Shown: piece after piece, positions 27,095 to 34,461 of the stretch | How positions within the stretch are numbered: the stretch's first letter is position 1 | Layout of the letters: each line of letters starts with the position of its first letter | Assembly (NCBI GenBank): GCA_946221385.1 | Contig: CAMIGX010000001.1 | Location: 248,001-312,000 of the forward strand | Source of the DNA: an uncultured Propionimicrobium sp. | Lineage (GTDB): Bacteria; Actinomycetota; Actinomycetes; Propionibacteriales; Propionibacteriaceae | Length of the DNA: 64,000 nucleotides | Direction of reading: 5' to 3' | Program-made: the position numbers and the translations under genes | Notes under the pieces: generated by a model | Told to the model about the DNA's origin: nothing | What the model saw: only the letters and a program-made list of their open reading frames with translations | Database searches by the model: none

Positions 27095-27346
27095 TCAGTC
27101 CTGCTCACTCGGCAACGCATCGTGCACTTTGGTGATGGCGTCGGCTGGCGTCATCCCCGCGCCGACGGCCAGTCCGATCAGATAGCCAGTAATCGGGGCC
27201 ATCGGACGATAAGCGCGCCGGGCGACCTCGCCGGTCAAATCGAGCAATCCGTCGACCGGAACCTCGTCGGCATTGACCCCCAAGACCTGGCTCATCTCGG
27301 CGATGTATTGCATCCAACCCTCGCGGTCGTCGACCTCGTGCGCCAT
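27095..27346 (-). CDS. DUF6457 small protein associated with molybdenum cofactor genes
   Basis: An 83-residue helical protein starting at the ATG at 27346, with AGGGGGA five bases upstream. Thirteen upstream codons in the same frame are not supported. The sequence (GWMQYIAEMSQVLGV, LLDLTGEVARRAYRPMAPIT, GYLIGLAVGAG) matches the actinobacterial DUF6457 pattern, which elsewhere is fused to or beside MobA. It is the first gene of the leftward Moco operon. Role unknown, probably accessory to guanylyl transfer. Confidence 0.75.
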   Translation of the reverse strand: MAHEVDDREGWMQYIAEMSQVLGVNADEVPVDGLLDLTGEVARRAYRPMAPITGYLIGLAVGAGMTPADAITKVHDALPSEQD

Positions 27347-27483
27347 GTCAGTCCCCCTATAAGTAAGAGTCATCAGAAGCTTCAAATCAGCCTACCTCAG
27401 CAGGCCACCCCCAACTCCGCGACGACGCTCTCCTCAGCCATCTAGCAACCGCTCGGAAGCCTCAAAAAGCGCCTCGGATCGCA

Positions 27484-27501
27484 ACTTAGGCGACCCTAAG
27501 T
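27484..27501 (+). promoter_or_regulatory. Iron-box-like palindrome
   Basis: ACTTAGG-CGAC-CCTAAGT is a perfect 7-base inverted repeat. Its TTAGGCGACCCTAA core matches 12 of 14 positions of the DtxR/IdeR half-box TTAGGCTAACCTAA. It lies just upstream of an AT-rich promoter patch. Confidence 0.5.
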
Positions 27502-27588
27502 GAAGGCCCGATTTTTGACTATTTTATTGTTTTATCCGTAAGCGGTTGAGAGAAAAACAACGGCAAAACTTCCCTTCTTTAATGGGGG

Positions 27589-27672
27589 TCAACGTCAATT
27601 GCGGGTTGGGCGATAGACGTTGATAGCGGGGAGTGAATGCCATTCGTAGGTTGGGCGAATGGCATTCACTCC
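27589..27672 (+). repeat. Two tandem stem-loops sharing a loop motif
   Basis: Stem 1: TCAACGTC (27589-27596) with 27616-27623. Stem 2: a perfect 17-base stem, 27630-27646 with 27656-27672, around a 9-base loop. Both contain GGTTGGGCGA across the loop. No T-run follows, so they are not simple terminators. Confidence 0.65.
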
Positions 27673-27696
27673 ATAAAAAGCCGATGCATCTCGCCT

Positions 27697-27805
27697 GGTA
27701 AGCCTGAGCCTGTCACCCCCGCTCAGGATGCCGGGACTTACCGCACTTGAGAATAAATCTGGTTCCCCACCCCGAATCGGATTTTTTTATGCCCGAAATC
27801 CGATT
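27697..27805 (+). promoter_or_regulatory. Compound stem followed by intrinsic terminator with alternative pairing
   Basis: GGTAAG-CCTGAGC (27697-27709) pairs with GCTCAGG (27721-27727) and CTTACC (27737-27742), leaving a 9-base one-sided loop. A 10-base stem with two G.U pairs (27755-27764 with 27775-27784) is followed by a T-run to 27787. The terminator's right arm AATCGGAT can instead pair perfectly with ATCCGATT at 27798-27805. This is the geometry of an attenuator. Confidence 0.5.
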
Positions 27806-27900
27806 TCATATTTCCCATCGCCATAAGCAGCCGCCCAAAACAGGTGATTGAGGTCGCTCACTAGAAACAATTAAGGGCGCTCACTACGAACCAAAGTTGC

Positions 27901-29607
27901 GTGCTTTACACGAGCCAATTCCTAAAGCACAAGGGTGTTCGCACCATCGTCATCGACCCGCGCTACTCCGATACCGCGATGCTGCTGGCAGATCAGTGGG
28001 TGCCGATCCGGCCGGGCACCGACGCCGCCTTGGTCAGCGCGATGGTGCACGTCATGATCAGCGAAGGGCTGCAAGATCAGGCCTTCCTCGACAAGTACGT
28101 CCAAGGCTTTGACGAAGAGCACATGCCTGAGGGCGTGCCAGCTGGAAATTCCTATCGCAGCTACATCATGGGCCTGGGCCCCGACGGCATCGAGAAGACC
28201 CCGCAGTGGGCAGCTGAGATCACCGGCATCCCAGCCGAGACCATCGTCAAGTTGGCTCGCGAAATCGCAACGACCAAGCCCTGCGCGATCAACCAAGGCT
28301 GGGGTCCGCAGCGTCACATGAACGGCGAGAATCAAGCCCGAGCGATCTATGCGCTGGCTGCCGTCACCGGAAATGTCGGCATCAATGGCGGTGGCACGGG
28401 TGGTCGAGACGGCCACAACTGGCTCAAGTACAAGGGATTCCCGTCGCCGAAGAATCAGGTCAAGGCCTCGATTCCGATGTTCTTGTGGACCGACGCGATC
28501 AAGCGCGGTCCGGAGATGACGGCGGCTAAGGACGGCATCCGCGGCGTTGAACAGCTGAGCAACCACATTCGCTTCCTGCTCAATGTGCAAGGCAATGTCT
28601 TGGGCAGCCAGCATGGCGACTTGAACGAGACCGAAAAGATCTTGAAAGACGAGTCGCTTTGCGAGTTCATCTGTGTGGTCGACAACATGATGACCGCCTC
28701 GGCGCGCCTGGCCGATCTGGTATTGCCGGATACGTTGAACCAGGAACGCTGGGACATGGGCCATTCGGAGTATTGCGGTGAGACCGCCTACTACATGTTC
28801 AACGAGAAGGCCATCGAGCCGCCCTTTGACGTCAAGGACTGCTATGACGTCTGCGTCGAGATCGCCAAGCGATTCGGTAAGGAGCAGGAGTTCTCCGAGG
28901 GTCGCAGTCGCGAAGAGTGGGCCAAGTGGTTGGCCGCTGAGAGCCAAAAGACCGTCCCCGGCCTGCCCAGCTGGGACGAGATGCGCAAACAGGGCATCTA
29001 TCGCTACAACGAGACCGCCGGCACCTATATGGTTCCGTTGCGCAAGTTCCGCGAAGATCCCGAAGCTAATCCGCTGACGACCCCGTCGGGCAAGATCGAG
29101 ATTTTCAGCTCCAAGCTGTGGGAGATGTCGAAGACGTGGACCTTCGACAATCCGCAAAAGGGCGACAAGATCACCGCGCTGCCCGAATACATGGAGGTCG
29201 AAGAGGGCCCCGAGGCGGCCAAGGGCGGCGAATTCCCGCTGCAGTGCATCGGCCACCACTACAAGGGTCGGGTGCACTCCACGTTCGCCAATCTCGAGTG
29301 GCTGCTGGACGCACACCCCCAGAAATTGTTCATGAATCCGGTGGACGCCGAAGCTCGTCGCATCAAAGAGGGTGACGAGATCGAGATCTTCAACAACCGT
29401 GGCCGGGTCCGTACCGTCGCGCACATCACGCCGCGGATCATGCCCGGCGTGGTCTCACTGCCCCAAGGCGCATGGCGAAAGATGGACGGTCAAGTCGACG
29501 TGGGTGGCGCAGTCAACACGCTGACCTCAATGCACCCGACCGCATATGCGAAGGGCAACGGCCAGCACACGAATTTGGTTCAGGTCGAAAAGACCAACGC
29601 GCGCTGA
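27901..29607 (+). pseudogene. dmsA-type molybdoenzyme subunit, 5'-truncated
   Basis: The open frame of 568 codons begins abruptly at a GTG and aligns with the intact neighbour from its residue ~249 onward (VRTIVIDPRYSDT versus VRTIVIDPRYSET). Missing are the Tat signal, the Fe-S cysteines and the first molybdopterin-binding part, about 250 residues, so no DMSO-reductase-type activity is expected. The rest is undamaged to the normal C-terminus, including the dinucleotide-binding end (GAVNTLTSMHPTAYAKG). No insertion sequence or recognisable 5' half lies upstream. It is a deletion, a recombination scar or an assembly joint. dmsB1 follows 34 bases later. Confidence 0.85.
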
Positions 29608-29641
29608 ATTAATCCAGCAGCGTTGAATAAGGAGCAATGAA

Positions 29642-30256
29642 ATGGGACTCGGATTCTTTTTCGATCAAAGCATTTGCAATGGCTGTAAAGCCTGCCAAAT
29701 CGCCTGCAAAGACAAACACGACACACCACTAGGCGTGAACTGGCGCCGCGTCGTCGAATACTCCGGCGGCACCTGGCAAGCAGACGGCGACACATTCTCG
29801 CCGAACATCTTCAGCTACTACACCTCAATGGCCTGCAACCACTGCGAAAACCCAGTCTGCGTCCAGGTCTGCCCCACCACCGCAATGACCAAACGCGACG
29901 ACGGCACCGTCTACGTCGACACCAAAAAATGCGTCGGCTGCCGCTACTGCGAATGGGCCTGCCCCTACGGCGCACCCCAGTTCAACCCCAAAACCAACCA
30001 CATGAGCAAATGCGACCTGTGCTACGACTACCGCCAAACCGGCCAAGACCCCGCATGCGTATCAGCCTGCCCATCACGAGCCTTGGACTGGGGCACCGTC
30101 GAAGAACTACAACAACGACACGGCCAAGGCACCCCAGCAGTCGAACCACTACCAGACCCCAAGATCACCCGCCCAAACCTAGTGATAAAACCACACCGCG
30201 ACGCACAAAACATCGGTGACGGCAGCGGCCACATCGCCAATCCAAAAGAGATTTGA
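29642..30256 (+). CDS. dmsB: DMSO reductase-type iron-sulfur subunit, copy 1
   Basis: A 204-residue ferredoxin-like subunit carrying four [4Fe-4S] clusters: CNGCKACQIAC, CNHCENPVCVQVCP, CVGCRYCEWACP and CDLCYDYRQTGQDPACVSACP. It passes electrons to the molybdenum subunit. AAGGAG lies seven bases before the ATG. Codon use is unlike its neighbours: many AAA, CCA, CTA and ACA codons, suggesting a different origin. Bases 29828-30159 are identical to the second dmsB. Its partner dmsA just upstream is truncated, so this subunit may now be orphaned or work with the second DmsA. Confidence 0.88.
   Translation: MGLGFFFDQSICNGCKACQIACKDKHDTPLGVNWRRVVEYSGGTWQADGDTFSPNIFSYYTSMACNHCENPVCVQVCPTTAMTKRDDGTVYVDTKKCVGCRYCEWACPYGAPQFNPKTNHMSKCDLCYDYRQTGQDPACVSACPSRALDWGTVEELQQRHGQGTPAVEPLPDPKITRPNLVIKPHRDAQNIGDGSGHIANPKEI
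29828..30159 (+). repeat. 332-base tract identical to 33203-33534
   Basis: Read base by base, the two tracts do not differ at a single position, while the flanking parts of both dmsB genes are clearly diverged. The sharp borders suggest gene conversion. Confidence 0.95.
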
Positions 30257-30334
30257 TTTTTAATCCAATTTCATTTCATAAATAACTCGCAAATCCACCC
30301 ACCTGGGCGAGAATTTGACGATTTTGGATTGAAC

Positions 30335-30353
30335 TTAGGCCAGCCTGCCTATA
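30335..30353 (+). promoter_or_regulatory. Iron-box-like site over the dmsA promoter
   Basis: TTAGGCCAGCCTGCCTATA matches the DtxR/IdeR consensus TTAGGTTAGGCTAACCTAA at 13 of 19 positions. It lies between a TTGAAC and a TATATT hexamer, where a repressor would block RNA polymerase. It shares AACTTAGGC with the site at 27483-27491. Confidence 0.45.
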
Positions 30354-30409
30354 TTTCGCCGTAGTGTGCCCCCTACTGTCATTTCGAATAATGACTGAAA
30401 GGGATCACG

Positions 30410-32962
30410 ATGGCTGAAACTTGGTCGTTGGATCGACGTTCGTTCTTGAAATGGTCTGGCGCCGTGGCCGGAACGACGGCACTGGTCGGCACTGCGACGC
30501 ACTTAGGCATGCCTCAGACGACGCCTGCCGCCCGCGCGGTCGAAGGCGACCCTGAGGCGGACAAGACCGTGTGGAGCGCTTGCACCGTCAACTGTGGTTC
30601 ACGCTGCCCGGTGCGTCTGCAGGTCAAGGACGGCGTCGTCACCCGCGTACTGCCCGATAACACCGGCACCCAGGAGTACGGCTCGCTGCAGGTGCGGGCT
30701 TGCGTGCGCGGCCGCTCGATTCGTCATCGCATCTACAACCCCGATCGCTTGAAGAAGCCGCTGAAGCGCAAGGCCGGCACCAAGCGTGGCGAAGAGCAGT
30801 GGGAAGAGATTTCGTGGGATCAAGCTCTCGACGAGATCTGCGACAAGATGAAGGACATCAAGTCCAAGTACGGCAACGAGGCCATCTACATCCAATATGG
30901 CACCGGCACGCTGGGCGCGACCATGGCTTGCTCGTGGCCTCCGGAGGCAACCGCTTTTGCTCGGCTGATGAACACCTGGGGTGGCTATCTCGACCACTAC
31001 TCGGACTATTCGACGACCGCCATCACCGCGATCTACCCCTATTTCTATGGCGGCTGGGTCGACAGCAACTCTTTCGATGACGCGAAGTACTCCAAGTTGC
31101 AGGTCATGTTCGGCAATAACCCGCTGGAGACCCGCATGTCTGGTGGCGGCCAGCTGGCCGTCACGCAGTACACCAAGAAGGCCCATGACGTGCGCACCAT
31201 CGTCATCGACCCGCGCTATTCGGAGACCGCCGCATTGCTAGGCGACGAATGGGTGCCGCTGCGACCGGGCACTGACGCTGCGCTGATCGCCGGCATGATC
31301 CACACCATGGTCAGCGAGGGCTTGCACGATCAAGCTTTCCTCGACAAGTACTGCGTGGGCTTTGACGAAGCCACCTTGCCCGCCAACGCGCCGAAGAATT
31401 CGTCCTATCGCTCCTATATCGAGGGCAAGGGCCCGGACGGCGTGGTCAAGGACGCGGAATGGGCCGCGCAGATCACCGGCGTCCCGGCTCGACGCATCAA
31501 GCAGCTAGCCCGTGATATCGCGACAGCCAAGCCGTGCGCTATCACCCAAGGCTGGGGTCCGCAGCGGCACGCTAACGGCGAGAACACTGCGCGGGCGATC
31601 TTCTTGCTGGCCTGCGTCACCGGCAATGTCGGCATCCACGGCGGCGGCACCGGTGCTCGTGAATCAGCCCAGGGGCTGCCTTTCGTCCGACCCTTCAACA
31701 CCGGCACCAAGAACCCCTCCAACAAGATTATTTCTTGCTACTCCTGGATGGACGCCATCGAACACGGCAAGGAGCTGGACACCTTCAACAGCGGTGTCTG
31801 CGAAAAGCCCGCGCCGGGCGTCCGCGCCGCGAAGGTGCCCGTCGACGAGGCCGGTAAGCCAACCAATCTGCACCTCGACGTGCCGATCAAGATGCTTTGG
31901 CAGTATTCGTCGAACTCGTTGATCAACCAGACTGGCGACAACAACCGTTCGGTCGAGATTCTCAGTGACGAGTCCAAGTGTGAGTTGATCGTCGTCTGTG
32001 ACATCCAATACACGACGAGCTGCCGGATGGCCGACTACATCTTGCCCGGCACGTCAGCAGCCGAAGAAGATGACATTCACCCCGGCGAAAATGCTGGCTC
32101 GATGGCTTACGGCATCATCTCTAGCCAGGCGATCGAACCGCTGCACGAATGCCGCAATATCTACGACATTTGCCACGAGATGAGCAAGCGGCTGGGCAAC
32201 GAGCTGGCCTACACCGAAGGCAAGTCGCGCGAGGACTGGCTGCGTCAAACTATCGAGGAGACCCGCAAGAAGGATCCGACGCTGCCGACCTATGACGAGT
32301 GGAAGAAGATGGGCCTTTATCGGGTCAACAAGGAGCCAGTGGTGGCTCTCGAAGATTTCCGCAACGATCCAGAGGCCAACAAGCTAGACACGCCGTCAGG
32401 CAAGATCGAGATCTATTCCGAGCGGCTCGAAGCGATGGCCAAGGAATGGAAGTTCGGCAAATTCCACCCGGTCTGGGAAGGCGACAAGCTGACCTCGATC
32501 CCGGAATACACCGAGACCTGGGAAGGCCCGATCGAGGCGCGCCAGTCTGAGAAATATCCGCTGCAGTGCATTGGCCACCACTACAAGGCCCGCACGCACT
32601 CCAGCTACGGCAACGTCGACTGGCTCAAGGAAGCCCACCGTCAGCAGGTGTGGTTGTCGAATATTGACGCCGAAGAGCGCGGCATCAAGAACGGCGATCA
32701 GGTCTTCGTCTACAACGACCGCGGCACGCTGCGGCTGGAGGCGAAAGTCACCGAGCGCATCATGCCGGGTGTCATTTCGGTGCCGCAGGGCGCTTGGTAC
32801 GATCCGCGCCCGACAAGCGAGGTCAAGCCGCCGCAAGACGCCAACCAAGACAAGGGCGTTGACGTCGCCGGCTCGGTCAATACTTTGACCTCGCTACACC
32901 CGACGCCGCTTGCGAAGGGACACACCGGACACACGACCCTGGCCCAAGTGGTCAAGGCCTGA
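30410..32962 (+). CDS. dmsA: DMSO reductase family molybdopterin oxidoreductase catalytic subunit
   Basis: An 850-residue complete catalytic subunit. The Tat signal DRRSFLKWSG begins at residue 8 and is followed by a hydrophobic segment, so it is exported folded. The [4Fe-4S] cysteines are C58, C62, C66 and C98. Molybdopterin-binding segments follow, with the C-terminal domain from about residue 700 (QCIGHHYKARTHSS, VPQGAW). AAAGGGATCACG precedes the ATG. The true substrate (DMSO, TMAO, methionine sulfoxide or another oxide) cannot be read. The operon continues with dmsB2 and a TorD chaperone. No DmsC-type membrane anchor follows. Confidence 0.88.
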   Translation: MAETWSLDRRSFLKWSGAVAGTTALVGTATHLGMPQTTPAARAVEGDPEADKTVWSACTVNCGSRCPVRLQVKDGVVTRVLPDNTGTQEYGSLQVRACVRGRSIRHRIYNPDRLKKPLKRKAGTKRGEEQWEEISWDQALDEICDKMKDIKSKYGNEAIYIQYGTGTLGATMACSWPPEATAFARLMNTWGGYLDHYSDYSTTAITAIYPYFYGGWVDSNSFDDAKYSKLQVMFGNNPLETRMSGGGQLAVTQYTKKAHDVRTIVIDPRYSETAALLGDEWVPLRPGTDAALIAGMIHTMVSEGLHDQAFLDKYCVGFDEATLPANAPKNSSYRSYIEGKGPDGVVKDAEWAAQITGVPARRIKQLARDIATAKPCAITQGWGPQRHANGENTARAIFLLACVTGNVGIHGGGTGARESAQGLPFVRPFNTGTKNPSNKIISCYSWMDAIEHGKELDTFNSGVCEKPAPGVRAAKVPVDEAGKPTNLHLDVPIKMLWQYSSNSLINQTGDNNRSVEILSDESKCELIVVCDIQYTTSCRMADYILPGTSAAEEDDIHPGENAGSMAYGIISSQAIEPLHECRNIYDICHEMSKRLGNELAYTEGKSREDWLRQTIEETRKKDPTLPTYDEWKKMGLYRVNKEPVVALEDFRNDPEANKLDTPSGKIEIYSERLEAMAKEWKFGKFHPVWEGDKLTSIPEYTETWEGPIEARQSEKYPLQCIGHHYKARTHSSYGNVDWLKEAHRQQVWLSNIDAEERGIKNGDQVFVYNDRGTLRLEAKVTERIMPGVISVPQGAWYDPRPTSEVKPPQDANQDKGVDVAGSVNTLTSLHPTPLAKGHTGHTTLAQVVKA

Positions 32963-32989
32963 CGAGTTGGCAAAAGGAAGGCGAGATAA

Positions 32990-33631
32990 ATGAGCGAGCC
33001 GGCAACTAAGCCTGGAGCCAACTACGGCTTCTTCTTCGATCAAAGTCTGTGCACTGGCTGCAAGGCCTGTGGCGTGGCCTGCAAGGACAAGCACGACCTG
33101 CCCGTCGGCGTCAGCTGGCGGCGCGTGGTGGAATATTCCGGTGGGTCGTGGCAGCGCGACGGCGAAACCTATTCGCCGAACATCTTCACCTATTACACGT
33201 CGATGGCCTGCAACCACTGCGAAAACCCAGTCTGCGTCCAGGTCTGCCCCACCACCGCAATGACCAAACGCGACGACGGCACCGTCTACGTCGACACCAA
33301 AAAATGCGTCGGCTGCCGCTACTGCGAATGGGCCTGCCCCTACGGCGCACCCCAGTTCAACCCCAAAACCAACCACATGAGCAAATGCGACCTGTGCTAC
33401 GACTACCGCCAAACCGGCCAAGACCCCGCATGCGTATCAGCCTGCCCATCACGAGCCTTGGACTGGGGCACCGTCGAAGAACTACAACAACGACACGGCC
33501 AAGGCACCCCAGCAGTCGAACCACTACCAGACCCAACAATCACCAAACCAAACCTGGTCATCAAACCCCACCGCGACGCCCAAACCAGCGGCACCGGAAC
33601 CGGCACCATCGCCAACCCCAAAGAGATCTGA
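32990..33631 (+). CDS. dmsB: DMSO reductase-type iron-sulfur subunit, copy 2
   Basis: A 213-residue subunit with the same four ferredoxin cysteine groups as copy 1 and a short extra N-terminus (SEPATKPGANY). AAGGAAGG lies upstream. The first ~70 codons use the host's normal G/C-ending codons (AAG, CTG), whereas from 33203 to 33534 the sequence is identical to dmsB1 with its distinct AAA/CCA/CTA codons. The gene is therefore a mosaic, most simply explained by conversion from copy 1 into copy 2. It is the natural partner of the intact DmsA upstream. Confidence 0.9.
   Translation: MSEPATKPGANYGFFFDQSLCTGCKACGVACKDKHDLPVGVSWRRVVEYSGGSWQRDGETYSPNIFTYYTSMACNHCENPVCVQVCPTTAMTKRDDGTVYVDTKKCVGCRYCEWACPYGAPQFNPKTNHMSKCDLCYDYRQTGQDPACVSACPSRALDWGTVEELQQRHGQGTPAVEPLPDPTITKPNLVIKPHRDAQTSGTGTGTIANPKEI
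33203..33534 (+). repeat. 332-base tract identical to 29828-30159
   Basis: Second copy of the identical tract inside dmsB2. Its codon use switches at both borders, marking it as the recipient of the conversion. Confidence 0.95.
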
Positions 33632-33685
33632 GCGAGCCGGTAGCTTTCGGCTAACGTCAACCAAGTATTTTTGATTCATCCGATT

Positions 33686-33752
33686 CGCCGGACAACTGGC
33701 TGCTGACCGAAGGTCGTGAGTTCGAAGCGGACAGCAGCTGGTTCGTCCGGCG
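33686..33752 (+). other. Large imperfect hairpin before the torD-like gene
   Basis: CGCCGGAC (33686-33693) pairs with 33745-33752, and an inner CTGCTG (33700-33705) with 33732-33737. It sits in the dmsB2-chaperone gap without a T-run. It may protect the upstream message or limit chaperone expression. Confidence 0.4.
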
Positions 33753-33781
33753 CGTTGGTATGGCAACTTAGGAGATAAGAC

Positions 33782-34453
33782 GTGGACGAGACCAGTCAGC
33801 CGATCGCTGACCGCATTTCAGACGAGAGCCTGCAGCGACTACAGGTCGCCTGGCAGGTCTTGGGAGCGCTACTAGTTGAGGGCATTCCCAGCCAAGAGCT
33901 ACTAGACCGGGTCCGCGACGAGGAGCTGCTGGCTGATTGGCCGATGCTGCCCAGTGAATTGGCTGCTGCTGGCTTGGAGAATTGGCGTTCGTCTGCGTCC
34001 ACCAATGAATCTCGTGACGAGATCGAACGCGACTATCGGGAGTTGTTCATTGGGCCGGGCCATCTGCTCGCTCCTCCGTGGGAGTCGGTCTACACTTCCG
34101 ACGAACGCCTGATCTTCGAAAAGTCCACCCTCGAGGTGCGTGCCGAATATCGCAAACAGGGCAAGCAAGCCCCGCGGCTGAATCGAGACCCTGACGACCA
34201 CATCAGCTTGGAACTGGAATTCCTGCGTGATCTGTTGGCTGAGGTGCTAGTTGCGCGTCAAGCTGGAGACCTGGAACGCGCTGATGGACTGTTGGCCGAC
34301 CATCAAAGGTTCGTCAACGAGCATCTGATGGCTTGGCTGCCGAGGTTCTGCGTCGACATTGACGATAACGCACACACCTACTTCGTCCGTGGTCTGGGCT
34401 TGCTGCTGATCGATGCCGCCCAGCAAGCCGAGCAGTTGACCAGCGAACGCTGA
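33782..34453 (+). CDS. TorD/DmsD family molybdoenzyme chaperone
   Basis: A 223-residue all-helical cytosolic protein. The family-typical motif ERDYRELFIGPGHLLAPPWESVYTS lies near residue 82, and the C-terminal helix region HLMAWLPRFC near residue 180. Such chaperones bind the Tat signal of the catalytic subunit and hold it for cofactor insertion. GTG start with AGGAG eight bases upstream. Nine bases separate it from the next gene, so it is part of the dms transcript. Confidence 0.85.
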   Translation: MDETSQPIADRISDESLQRLQVAWQVLGALLVEGIPSQELLDRVRDEELLADWPMLPSELAAAGLENWRSSASTNESRDEIERDYRELFIGPGHLLAPPWESVYTSDERLIFEKSTLEVRAEYRKQGKQAPRLNRDPDDHISLELEFLRDLLAEVLVARQAGDLERADGLLADHQRFVNEHLMAWLPRFCVDIDDNAHTYFVRGLGLLLIDAAQQAEQLTSER

Positions 34454-34461
34454 GGCCGCGC

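Larger units (their letters stand above)
27347..27900 (+). promoter_or_regulatory. Long structured leader region before the truncated dmsA
   Basis: Non-coding. From left to right it holds an iron-box-like palindrome (27484-27501), an AT-rich promoter-like patch (about 27510-27540), two stem-loops whose loops share GGTTGGGCGA (27589-27623; 27630-27672), a compound stem (27697-27742), an intrinsic terminator (27755-27787) with a competing downstream arm (27798-27805), and two copies of CGCTCACTA at 27855-27863 and 27878-27886. It resembles a riboswitch or small-RNA locus. Confidence 0.55.

Noticed and set aside
27697..27742. SECIS element or Moco riboswitch before dmsA
   Set aside because: No in-frame TGA in the gene and no match to the Moco motif core as I know it.
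27855..27886. Insertion-sequence end at the dmsA junction
   Set aside because: Only a 9-base direct repeat is present, without terminal inverted repeats or a transposase.
27922..29424. 500-codon frame opposite the truncated dmsA
   Set aside because: Shadow frame; the plus strand shows unmistakable DmsA sequence.
33763..33781. Iron box before torD (CAACTTAGG)
   Set aside because: The bases form the AGGAG ribosome site and lack a second half-site.
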